Origin: Nematostella vectensis
Lineage: Eukaryota > Cnidaria > Anthozoa > Actiniaria > Edwardsiidae
Assembly: GCF_932526225.1 (NCBI RefSeq)
Contig: NC_064042.1
Location: 11,357,040-11,421,039 of the forward strand
Length of the DNA stretch: 64,000 bases
Reading direction: 5' to 3'
The position numbers and the translations under genes are program-made. Below are positions 1 through 11,100 of the stretch, piece after piece; position 1 is the first letter of the stretch; every line of letters begins with the position of its first letter. The notes beneath the pieces are model-generated. The model worked only from the letters and a program-made list of their open reading frames with translations, ran no database searches and had not been told where the DNA came from.

Positions 1-610
1 TGCCCTTCGCCGCCCTTGTGATGTACTCAATAAAAACAAGCGTTTTTTTTTTTCCAATTTGCTCCCGTACTGCCTTTGCCTCCGTACCCACTAAAAACAA
101 ATTGTTGCTCAACCTTGCGCAATTGGAACAGAGATGGCGACGGAGACGACAGAAATACAAAAAATTAGACATAAAATTCATTTTGTCATGCATATTAACA
201 GTTTTTCTCCTAAGAAAGACGGGAAAACTCCAGGTTTAACGGTCTAGCGAGGACAGTTATGTGTGCACCTAGTACCAAAGACTTTATCATTTTTTGCTAT
301 GGTAGTGAGAAAGTTCCAGACTTACCTTTGTTTCTTGGAAGCATAAAAACAAGTTTTTTGTAGACTGGAAGCGTTTTCAAGGTCATCACGTTCCTCTTGC
401 CGTCGTCGTCGTTGCGTAGGGTACCTACAGTAAAAAGAAAGCTTTCCATTTTGGTAAAACTTTGATTTTCTCAAAGTTTTATGAGAAAATAATATACCTG
501 ATTTGGGTTGAGCAATGGCCTCATGCCAAAAACGATGCCGTTGTCCCGGCTACAAATTTATAGTAGAGTCGTGTTGATAGCGAGCTTATTGTATGTTCTG
601 CATGATACAG
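1..610. other. Left-edge stretch, no exon resolved
   Basis: This AT-rich DNA lies upstream of the first recognised exon of the left-edge gene and is presumably intronic to it. A G/C/A-rich stretch near 130-150 and a CGTC-repeat stretch near 398-415 faintly recall the ends of the small inverted-repeat element at 42364-42732, but I could not align them convincingly. The short ORF at 18-239 has no recognisable features. Confidence 0.3.
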
Positions 611-2155
611 TTGATCAGCAGCTCTGAAGATGAAGAGTTCAATGCTCCCCTTTCCTCGGCCAAGACTAGTACTCAGTAAGTAGTATGTAAGAGTTAATTA
701 CCGAGAGCGTTGGCAAGAACTTCGTATACAGGCGTGTGTCATGAAGGGGAGGGGCGTCGAGGGCTCCGGACCCCTTCGTTGGTAGTTACGCTTAATTTTA
801 TGTGTGCATTTGGACATAAAACGTTTCTAGATGGCTCTAGTGATGTATTACAAGATCTAAAGATGACGATTTAAAGTCGCATTGTCACCAGTTTACTTCC
901 GGTCGATTACGTAACAATCTCCGGTGATTTTTAACGGAAAACGCGAAAAATATTTCACAAAAAAAAAATTGATAAATATTGAAAGCAGTGTGTTTATTGG
1001 AAGTTTCTTTGAGGATGTGATTAATAATTTAGAGCGGATGGCCTGTTTAATATCTCGGATTTTAATAGATTCTTTTGTCTCTTAACGGTTGAGGTTTCCG
1101 TCGGACCTCCGGAAGTAAACTGGTGACAATGCGGCTTTAAGATGCTTAATCGATCCGGGGTCAATGAATTACTACTTTTGACCCCACCCTGCGTTTTTCT
1201 CTAGGAACGCCCCTGGTATACACAGTAGAACGCTGCGAAATTCAAATTTAATGGGGAATCAGAACTCATTTCGTATTAGACGACAGAAAAAAAAAATAGC
1301 TGCGCATTATTTTTATATGAAACACGAACAAAATATCTGTATCCATAAATGTGTTTTTGGAGTCACTCCGGAATAACAATCAACCGAAATAAGAATTAAA
1401 ATCGATCAATATTTGTTTTTTGAGACGTGACACATCTTAATCCTTATTACCGGGAATTCAAGTTAGCGGGGTTCTACTGTATAAAGTCTCCAGCCATGGT
1501 AGGGTATTTAGCTGACATTTTGTTCAGCTAACACTGCCGTGTAGCCGGGGTTTTAGCATCTGATGCTTCGTGTACCCAAAGTAGCCTTCAAGCGTCGAGA
1601 TGGATGTATGATAGCACGATGGATTCAATAACTTCACTCTTTTACCCTTGCAGAGGAAAGCGAGCTCCATCAGGACGAAGCGTGAGCAAGAAAGCTATCC
1701 AGTACCAGGTGACTAGGACATTCCGAATACCGTATATATCGTTACAGCATTCCGAGTACCGTATATATCGTGACCACATTCCAAATACCGTATATATTAT
1801 TAAGACATTCCGAATACCGTATATATCGTTACCACATTCCGAGTACCGTATATATCGTGACCACATTCCAAATACCGTATATATTATTAAGACATTCCGA
1901 ATACCGTATATATCGTTACCACATTCCAAAACCGTATACATCGTTACGATATTCCAAATACCGTATATATCGTTACGACTTTCCAAATATCCTCATTTTT
2001 AAAAGTACTTGTTATTGCTTCTCATATATGTATTTTGAGTTTGAACTTCTCATTAACTCCTTCATTTCGTTTGTTTCGCTTTTTTACAGGACGATAGTGA
2101 TGAGTCCGATAACCCATTTAGCCATGCCCCTAGCAGCAAGCGGCAGCGGAGATGA
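611..2155 (+). CDS. C-terminal exons of an unidentified nuclear protein (5' end outside window)
   Basis: Three exons, 611-675, 1654-1708 and 2090-2155, join in consistent phase (65 nt, then 1+54 nt, then 66 nt ending in TGA). All three have GT-AG boundaries: an ACAG acceptor and GTAAGT donor for the first, GCAG and GTGACT for the second, TTTTTACAG for the last. The predicted tail is first serine- and acid-rich (SSSEDEEF), then basic, then has a DDSDESDNPF patch and ends in a basic SSKRQRR that would suit a nuclear localisation signal. I do not recognise the family. The composition suggests a chromatin or nucleic-acid-binding protein, but that is inference. The start and most of the protein lie left of the window. 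A 29-bp minisatellite fills much of the last intron. Confidence 0.6.
871..1140. mobile_element. MITE copy 1 (roughly 28-bp terminal inverted repeats)
   Basis: The left end (TTAAAGTCGCATTGTCACC...) and right end (...GGTGACAATGCGGCTTTAA) are near-perfect inverted repeats of about 28 bp that also include an ACTTCCGG segment. A second copy of the whole 270-bp element is at 26967-27217. TTAA flanks this copy on both sides and may be the target duplication. It carries no coding capacity. Confidence 0.8.
1716..1993. repeat. 29-bp minisatellite in the last intron of the left-edge gene
   Basis: About nine to ten units of 29 bp, each carrying a core like ATTCCGAATACCGTATATAT, begin 8 bp after the exon donor at 1708. 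Units come in a higher-order order of three variants (...CGTTAC, ...CGTGACC, ...TATTAAG). The GTACC...GTGAC...ACATTCC portion of one variant resembles the exon end plus donor, so the array may have been seeded by that junction. Confidence 0.85.
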
Positions 2156-3714
2156 CGTAACCATGGCAACGCCCAAGCGGCGAAGATGACGTAACCATCA
2201 ACGCGCCAAACAGCGAGTGACTGCTTGAATGCTGCTATAGCGATAGTGACCATGGCAACGCACCGAACATTGCCAAAGAATCGCTGGCTGTAGTGTGAAG
2301 CGGCAACAATTGACAGAGTAGTTTGCAATAACCATAGCGCCAGTAACCCTGACAACGCGCCGAACAGCACGCGGCAGTAGGGGCTACGATTTCGAATTTA
2401 AGCCCGGTTTAAATTAGTGATTTTTATGTTTTTATGCAATTTTTTACGCATCTGTCGCGGCGATTGTTTTTATCGCTGCTACAAAACTCGCCGCGACGAT
2501 GCGACAAAAATTGCATCAAAAATCGCAAGTGTAAACCGGCCTTTACGAGGATGATAATTCCTGATAATATTACGATAAAATGCTAGCGACGGTTAGCATG
2601 GTAACGGTAAATAAGACGGTAGCAAAAAGATAGTGGGTTGTTATATGTTCCATAACTGGCAATGCGCTTGAATGATAGTGTTATGTTATATGCACGTTGT
2701 ATTCTTTGAACATTAGTTTTACAATGACAAAACGTCACTTATGTTGTGACGATGCCGTGACGATGCCGTGACGTCGCTCCTAGTTGCGTTGCTATCGAGA
2801 TCGTCCCCAGGACTTCTCTCGCTAGGCCCTGGAATGAGGGTTTCTATATGCAATGTAACTGATAAAAAAGGATGGAGATTTTATTGAACATTCCAAGTTA
2901 TTTCATTTAACGAAAATCAAATTGGGATTTATATAGTGGCCGGTTTGTAATAATTGAATCAGAAAAAATATAACATTTTTATTTTGCAAATGTGTACATA
3001 TACTCATTTTATTGTTGCTTCCTTGTTCATGCTGGCGTGAGGTTGACTTATTTGTCAGTGCGCTCTTGCCCTTTCCTTGAGGTACAGTACACGGCTTATC
3101 GCTACATCAAATAGCTTGCTTATATTAGTGTTTGCATGCAGCTTTTCCTTATAGCCCTCCTTTAGTAAAAGGTAACCGGGATTTTCCACTACTTCTCGTT
3201 ACCGCAACCATACCAATTACACCCCGACCCTATCAATCGATTTCCTGTCAGCCAATCACATCGTTATCTTGTACAGCCGCCAAACAGTCGACTGGCTTTC
3301 TGACTCGACGAAAACTTGATGTAAGCTCGGCAAGCAGTGAGAAGTGATTGGCTTACAGTCTTGAGTGACAGCGCAGTAGAATAGGGTCTCTACACACCTG
3401 AAGGGCTCAGAAACGGTAATTGCTATAAAACGATTTACTATATTAACTATGCTAATATCTATAATAAAAAAAGTATTAAAAAACTTTTTTTCCATTCAAA
3501 AGGTCTTCAACGGCATCATGCGAACGCCTTTGATTTTTCATCCTCGTTTGGCGTGAATTCAAGTTGGTGATCTCATGGACGCTAATATTTGAGGTTAAAA
3601 TATACATAACACGTAATCTCTACAGTTGCGATCATGCTTAACCATACTATCATAAAAAGAAGTTGAATTGGGAGTTCAGCTCCAGCAGCTAAAGTCCAAG
3701 GTGCTCGTGCTCGT
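2156..3714. other. Intergenic region between left-edge gene and FSTL1
   Basis: This holds the 3' flank of the left-edge gene, the small hairpin element at 2401-2542, and then unremarkable AT-rich DNA up to the FSTL1 stop codon. A short tandem GACGATGCCGT duplication lies near 2748-2770. The ORFs at 2062-2370 (-), 3132-3347 (+) and 3256-3495 (-) have no recognisable features. Confidence 0.5.
2401..2542. mobile_element. Harbinger-like MITE with TTA target duplication
   Basis: This 142-bp foldback sequence has left end AGCCCGGTTTAAATTAGTGA and right end reading inward as AGGCCGGTTTACACTTGCGA. The internal arms also pair (TGCAATTTTTTACGCATC with GATGCGACAAAAATTGCA). TTA flanks both sides (2398-2400 and 2543-2545), the usual target duplication of PIF/Harbinger elements. 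Confidence 0.75.
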
Positions 3715-6700
3715 CTAACCGGATTTCCCAGATTTTCTGGTTCTCTCGTGCCTGTGATGCATGCGGTGCATGCCGTGCTTGCTTGGTTTATGCAAGAGCA
3801 GCACGCGCTTCTGTTCCGGGTTCTCCGCCAGTACTTCTCGCTCTAGCTTCTCCTTGGCCTGTTCGCCTTGCAACACCAGCGATGCCTTCACGTGATTGGA
3901 GGACGGATTACAATCCAACGCGGTACAGACCCATCTCCCGCATGCGCAGACACTAAAAATTAAGGCATTGGTTAGACTGGTATTTGCGCAAAAAAAAAAG
4001 AAAGAAAGAAAAACACGAGTTAGATTGACGCAAATGAACAAAAAAAGATACAAATTAGATTGAAATACATGATATAAAAACATGGAATTGACGCTCACGA
4101 TATCGATTGCGCAAAGATAAACGAGTCAGTAAAAAGCACGCGTAGAGTTAAGTCTTCTTATTTTTGCCACATTCTCCGCCTCCTTCAACAGGTATTCCCT
4201 ACCCCAGGAGTTTAAATCTGCTGGAATCTCAGTACCGTCTTTGTATTTTACTTACCTACAGATTCCAGGCCCCCCTTCCAAAATCTACTTTCCAGCTCCC
4301 AGTAAGGACTTAGTCTTTTTATTGTTCACAGACAGTCCCACCCCCTCTCCTCCACTTATTAGTCCCCCTCAACACACTTACGCATATCTCCAAGCTTATT
4401 ACCAACTGTTGCAGTCTGTAGGTATCCATCACCGGTCTTGTTTAGCTTAAGATCAATCTCCTCACCTCCACTTATTTTTATTCCCCCCTCCCATCTCTAA
4501 GTTTACTGACCATCTGTTGCAGTCTGTAGGTATCCATCACCTTGTTCACCTTAAGATCAAACCCCTCCCATCCACTTATCCCCCCCCCCCCACCTTTTTA
4601 AAGTTTACTGACCAGCTATTGCAGTCGGTAGGGATCTCAGCACCGTCTTTGTATTGTTCACCCTCCAGCTCGCAGTCTGAGTAGGAAGAAGAAATCAAAC
4701 ATTAGTGACAGAATCTTTACAAAGCAATCGCGTGTTGAATTTACTTACTTTTCATTGGCGGTTTGAAATCTGTGGAAGATAAAAAAATAAAAAATAGGCA
4801 AATCATTCAACAGTATTTATGATTGTTATCAATGTCGTCGTTGTCATCATACCCAAGATGAATACTAGCAATCTCCCGATGTCGTGCATATTGCCATCGA
4901 CATTACTACATTGGGCTTACAATGATGTTCGGCCTATCCCTGAGAGCACAAGCTGGAATTCGTACGACAAGGGTCAGTTGGAAATAGCTTGTTGTTTTTG
5001 TTTACCTTTAATCATATATATACCTTGTTGTTTATTTGTATTTATTTTGTTAACTATGCAAAAAAGTATGTCAACCCCAACTCAAAATGACCTATCTTTT
5101 TCGTTTCAACTTACGTCATAACTTCCTCTTTTTGTAGTCAGCGATGTAAACACTAAGATGCATGGGAAGTGGGCGCGCAAGGGATTACGGGAAGGTGAGC
5201 CTCCTAATCTCTTGTGAGTGCCCATTATCTCCCAGGGTACAAGTATAAATAGCATGTAAAACGATAGAAAATTCCTATTGAGCAGATGGTTCTTACCCGG
5301 ATCAAGGCATTTTGTGAACTCTTTGAAGGTAAGCTCTGTGTCTTCGTCGTCGTCAGTGATAGAGATGAGCGCATCGGAGCAGAGACCTTGGAGCACGGGG
5401 TTGATAAACTCATCCGCCTCGCGGATCTACAAGACATAATGGAATTTAAGCAGGGTTTACAATAGCGACGGACAAGGAGACGTAAGTACTTACGTTAGTG
5501 ATCGCTATAGGTCATATTTTTAACCCACTTGTCTAAAAAACTGCTTAGTCTAAGGCTAAAAAATCAGCTAATCAAATAGGTCAACCAAGTAGTGATATAA
5601 GATGCAGTCGGGCGATACTGTTATCAGCGATGAAACATGGATACTTTTGCGCGTACTTTTGCGCAAATCTCCATTTTTCGCGCGAGATTTTTTTAACTTC
5701 GCTTGTTTTATTTTATCATTATTTTTTTCGCGCGATGCACATTCAGCTATCTTATTTACCTCTGCTACCGTCTGGTTGTATTTGACGAGTTCTGTGAGTT
5801 CCTTCAAATCCAGCTTCCCATCCTTGTTCTTGTCCACCATGTCAAAGAATCGTTTCAGCACTCGTTGGTAACCCGCCGCATTGGCCAGCGATTCCTCTTG
5901 CATTTGCATCCACTCGATCATCCGACCACGCATCTGATCACGGTCACGCTCGTAACAAACCACTGGAAATATATCAACAAGACTGAAGAAGTAAGGGGAC
6001 GCTTTTGTTAGAACGATGTAGTTTTGCTGGCGTTTCGAGCAGTAGCCCTTCGTCGGAGCTCCGACGATTCAAAAGACTACGTAGAATAAATGCGGATATC
6101 CGTGAGTCATTCCAATTATACCATGCCACTGGAAGAAGTTGTTTGCTTCGAAGCCTAGAATCACATTCACAACCAACTCACCTGGTTTGGACATGTTCAC
6201 TTTTCCAGTAGGTGCGGAGGATGGGATTTCTGTAACAAAAAAATAATCTTAATTGTTCCATGATTATTCTTTAATTGTCTTTTTGTCTTTTAAACTCAAA
6301 AGAGGACCTTTTTTATTAGACCTCTCTCCGTGTATTTTCCGGGGAGGGGGGGAGGGCACCGGCCTAAAGGAGGTGGCACAACAATATATAAAAACATATG
6401 GCGGGAGGTAAATTTGTGAACATCTTCAATACATTTCTTCATCCCCCTCCCCTCCCCACTAGATTCCCAACTGCTTATAGCCTGAGCAAGACGCCATACA
6501 CAATGATAGTATATAATTTAATTGTTATACCAAACAAAGAGGCATGACTTTTTTTACTTACAAAGGGCGATCACACACACCCTGTACCCATCCCTACTTA
6601 GCCTTATCTCTTATGTTATTTTCACTGCGTGTGCTAGCCCGAGTATCAGGCGATATATACTTCATAGAGAGCGTTAAAAGGGCCTGACACTCGGGCTATG

Positions 6701-8116
6701 CGTGTGCGCGTATGAGAACTCAGCTTGCGCGCAACTGTCAATTTCACTCGTGCAACATCCCCTGTATCCACCACTGCTCAGCGTTATCTCTTGTGATTTC
6801 CCGTGCGTGTGCGTGTGTGTGTACTCGGCTCACGCGCAGCCGCATCGATTTACCTCGTGCAACAGTACCCACCTTCGCACGGCCCCTTGCTTCTGATGGT
6901 GATTTTCTTTGTGTGCACGCACGCTATCCGGTGAAGCTCGCAGTGGTTAGGATAAGTGACGCCGTCCGACCCGCACACTGGTTTAATGTGGTCCGGACAC
7001 TCGGACAAGCACTCGCACGAAGCCTTGCCTTTGGCCGCTACACACTCTTGTCCCGCGTGGCAGAACACGTTTGAGCAAGGGTCTTCGACAAGATGAAAAA
7101 TCGAGAAATTCATGTTAGGTGTGGAACGTTTTCTCTCCAGATTTCTAGTAATATTGTTATTGCTTTTTTTTTAATTTCACACCCCCTCCAAAACACAGCA
7201 CACTGTTAACAGTGTTAAGCGCATGACACCAGCTTAAAAAATGCCTCCTCTTCATAGGAACTAGTGCCCCATAAAAATAAAAGGAAGAAATCGGTAGTAG
7301 TAGAGAGCAAGAGACTGGCATTCCGTGAGAGCGATTTGTGTTGATAGAATGTGACCCTTTGATCGCATGACAGACCACTAAAAGTCCTTGAGCGAAGTGG
7401 CCTCGCAATTGAAAATAATATTCACCTTCTTCTTCGGTCTCTCCATTTGGCTTCACAACAACCTAGAAAAACAGACCAACATCACTTCAATTCTTCAATA
7501 AATCATTTGGTATATTGGCGATATCACCGATAGATGACTATGGTCAAAACTAAGCCTTAGACTTTTGTGATTAGTAATGGATCAAGTAATCTCTGGCAGT
7601 TTTTGGTTGTTTGCCTTCTGTGTTTGAACAAGGGCATTTCAGGGGTTTTGAAGCTAGTGTAGCGAACTATGATTCATAAGCTGAATGGCGAAAGAACCAA
7701 TATTATCAAGTTCGCAATTATTTCTTTTAGTTGGTATACTATTGAGAGACATCCTAAAATGCCTTTCTTTGGCAAACGGATGTAGCAAAACTCCCAGATA
7801 AAGTTATCAGCAGAATATAAATTCGTTACAAAGAACCAATTTAATCTGCAATAAACAATGCATTGTTTCAGGAAAGTACGCAATGTGCTAAACAGAACGC
7901 TTTGTTTCGATTATTATTATTACTAAGTGAAATTATGTTACAATGCGAAAGTTCTTTTGTATTGCGCTAATCTGATATAAAAGATTCTACAGATGGATAC
8001 ACAAAACATACAATCGAAACACAGATTAATCGATAACAGTCTATTCTACTACTTACCGAGAGTGCGAATTGAATGCAAAATAAACTCAAGCAAAGAAGAA
8101 GAGCGCGCTTCATCAT
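3715..8116 (-). CDS. FSTL1: Follistatin-like protein 1 (FSTL1), secreted EF-hand/VWC glycoprotein
   Basis: Nine exons: 8116-8057, 7462-7426, 7082-6873, 6229-6182, 5962-5760, 5426-5297, 4769-4749, 4676-4613 and 3952-3715. They close in phase to 336 residues (human FSTL1 has about 308). The order is a signal peptide (MMKRALLLCLSLF...), a follistatin/Kazal module (VFCHAGQEC, then PVCGSDGVTYPNHCELH), a linker, an EF-hand pair and a VWC-like module (DCNSCVCACGRWVCTALDC, split between the last two exons through a TG|T codon). The tail is rich in His, Lys and Arg and could bind heparin or metal (inference). The first EF loop, DKNKDGKLDLKE, is canonical, whereas the vertebrate FSTL1 loop is degenerate. 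FSTL1 is known as a secreted modulator of BMP/TGF-beta-type signalling; its role here is inferred. A second in-frame ATG directly follows the first. A decayed tandem array covers the exon 8 donor. Confidence 0.93.
4200..4676 (-). repeat. Decayed tandem copies of FSTL1 exon 8 and its donor
   Basis: The working VWC exon (4676-4613, donor GTCAGT) is followed in the intron by about three degenerate copies of its 3' end plus donor. Their exon-like edges are near 4511, 4403 and 4204, so spacing is about 100 bp (200 bp for the last). The 4511 copy keeps the GTCAGT donor. The 4403 copy has GTAATA and a 1-nt deletion in the coding part. The 4204 copy still encodes a KDGTEIPADLNSW-like peptide, but the conserved Cys codon is lost. 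C-rich spacers separate them. Confidence 0.75.
6570..6873 (-). repeat. Possible decayed repeats next to the FSTL1 exon 3 donor
   Basis: Intron sequence after the exon 3 donor (GTGGGTACTGTTGCACGAG on the minus strand) has a related segment about 105 bp further on (GTGGATACAGGGGATGTTGC) and a weaker one near 6590 (ATGGGTACAGGGTGTG). Each is followed by similar GT/CA-rich sequence and an AGAGATAA block. An inverted pair, AGCCCGAGT...ACTCGGGCT (6636-6700), lies inside. Confidence 0.4.
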
Positions 8117-11100
8117 GAAAGGCGAGCGACCGGCGATGATAATGATCTTGACGTACTCGCTCGCTAAACAAATCAACAGAGGCGTCTGTCTATTTACTCA
8201 CATTCAGGCAATCAAAAAGCTTATCAAAGACATTGACATTAAGGTATTCGTATGAAGATTCAGTGAAAAGACTAACGAAAAGAGAGAGCCTACCTCTCAG
8301 GGAAGCGAATCTGCGTTGAGCTGAAGTCCGCTGTTGTGTAGATGTAATTTGAGCCCTATGTGGTCAGACAGGATCACATTGTTGGCTCCCTTCCCTCTCA
8401 GAATATCCTAATCCCACTGCTCGGGAATGTCTGCTATACGGCTTTACTGTATTGTGAGATAAGGAGAACGAGGCAACATGGACAGACCTTTTCAGCTGCT
8501 AGCTACGATTAAATATTTCCTGCTCATATTTTCAACTCCCGACTTTTTCTTTTACACATTTCCAAGTCCTCCTCTGGCCTCGCTTCAAGGCCTTTTTTGT
8601 ATCACTTCTCTTCTCTACTTAAAAAAATCAAGCCTAAAGGTTAGGAATGACAGGTCAAAACAGCTGCCTTGTAAGGCACCGCTAGTGCGAAGGAGGGCAC
8701 ACTTTCTTCCCCATGGATCGTCCACAAGTTGCAACAGTTTTAATATAGGCTAGAGAGTGTCTAGAGAAAAAATCGCAGGTTGGGGTCAGAGTAGCAAGTC
8801 ACTTACAACTGATCAAGAAAGTTCAAATCCACATCCTTATCTCTGACAATAGATCGCTAGATCCATATAGAAACATTTTCTATCCAAATGCAGATATAAC
8901 AGGGGCGTAGCCAGGGGGTTGGCCTACCCCCCCCCCCCCCCCCCCCACTTGTAGCAGCCAAAACTACGAGTAAATGTATGGGACACTTTCTAAAATACAG
9001 GAGAAAATACCCTTTTGGGCCCCCTCCTGTTAGAAATCCTCGCTACGCGATGCATCATTTAGAAATCTTCAAACTACCAACTACCAACAATTAGGTACCA
9101 ATCAGAGTCAAACGCGTCACGTCACATAAGGAGGATTGGGTCTAGACCTTTCCAGCCCCTCCCCCCCCCCCGCCCCCCCCCCCCCCCCCCCCAGAGACGA
9201 AACGTGCTTAGGACCTTGCCTCATCCCGCTCCCATTTTGTAGAACCGCGAGTTTTCCTTTTTTTTATTCTATAATAAAAAAGAAAAATATATACCCCTGA
9301 TGGGTATTAGAGTTTGTGGTGCTGAACGTAGCAATATGGAATGCGTGTTGTATAGTTAGACATTCTAGAAATAGTGTTCCCCAAATATAACGCAACTGCA
9401 CGTAAATACATCTCCTGTGCTTGAAGATTTTAGTAGTCACAAATATTACATTTAGCCGAGTTGATATGGAAACTGATGCGCCAAAATAACGGCACTCTAG
9501 GCGTTAGGATAATTAGCCCACCCACCGGAAAATCCCGGTCACGCCCTGGTTAATTATCTGTCAGGGGATATTACGAGGTAGACTTGATCCAATTCTACTT
9601 TATGTATAGTCCTGAACACGAACGGTAACGAGAGGTAAGAAGGAATCGATACTGTGGGGGCGTCAACTAAAGTCAAAGAATACAAAAAAAAATTCAGAAA
9701 GTATAATAAAAGAGTAGGCGGGACTGAAATTGTGTGCTCGCCTCGCAAGGCTCCAACCTCATGATTAGAAAATTTGCAGTTTGCGTTACCGATACACGAT
9801 AGTTCTGCAGGATCCGCATTTTGACTGGGTTCCCTGTGTTATATCGTTTGACAGCAGTGACAAATTGCATGACATTTTAAAATTCCCGACTAGCAATTTG
9901 CGGATACTTGATGTTCGTTGTCCATTGACCCTTGCTTGTTGATTGTCTATTCTACTTCACACCAGCTGTACGAAAACAACAACATCGAAGCAGGGTGCAA
10001 GAATTTCCAGGTACATAACAGAAGCTAATCAACGTGTTTTGCTCACAGTAAGACAGCTAGGTCGTTTGTAGGCTAACAAGTTGAAACCTGACGGAAACGT
10101 CCGTGAAACTAGGAACTATCGTAGTCCAAGATAGAGCGATTCTAGATTTTCTAGAATTCAGCGCCTGTTCACAAAATAAGCGAGCTATATATTGCTCATT
10201 ATTGATTGATATTTAATGCAAGCTATTTTCAGACAAATTTGATTTCAACTGTTAACTTCACAGCAAATGGCCTCATGGAAGTAAGATATTTTTAGAAATT
10301 CAGAGATGATTTCCTTGTACATGTTGTACGTGGCATTGTAAGATTTGCTCATCCCGGGGCTGGTCTATTATCGTTTAAAATTGTGAGAATTTGCATTTAT
10401 GGTAATTATCCACTGTTCAAGTCAAAACAACTTTCCGTCTCGAGTTACGATGGTCAAATATCAGCCGGAATTTTTGTTGTGGCTCAATGGAAACCCTTCC
10501 AGGCATACGGTTTGGAAACAAGGCAAACAATACGGAAATGCTCCGGGCTATCGATAGAGTAATCATTTGCCATCAGGCTCGTCAGGTTTGATGCATTGGT
10601 AGTTCTTGGCAGAGTTTATCACCCATAGATACAGACGTAGCAATTAGTTTCGCATTATTATAGCGATTCTCAACACATCTCGACCCTTTGCCTTGACATT
10701 CTAACAGTGCTTTTGGTTGGTTAGTTCGTGGACGTCAAACATCTGCGTTTCCATAACAATCAAGGCAGACTTCATTTGTTTCATGTATCGAAAGTTGTAG
10801 TAGACTTAACACAGGGCCCGAGAGCCACATGTATGTAGATATATTGATCTCAGTGCTAATTCCTCTAGAAAAAATAACGTAATATTACGTGACGAACGGT
10901 TGACATGTTCTCTGTGTGAATTGTGAAAGCGTGACGTATAGGTGCGTAATGCGTGACATGATGTGCCTAACAAGCGAAGAAACCGAACATTTAGAAAATC
11001 TACGGTCTACGGAACAGATGCTCATTTGCATAAGCCACTGGCGTCCTCGATTCCATGCGACGCCATTTTACAACATCCCAAGCTTTGACGAAGGCGATGT

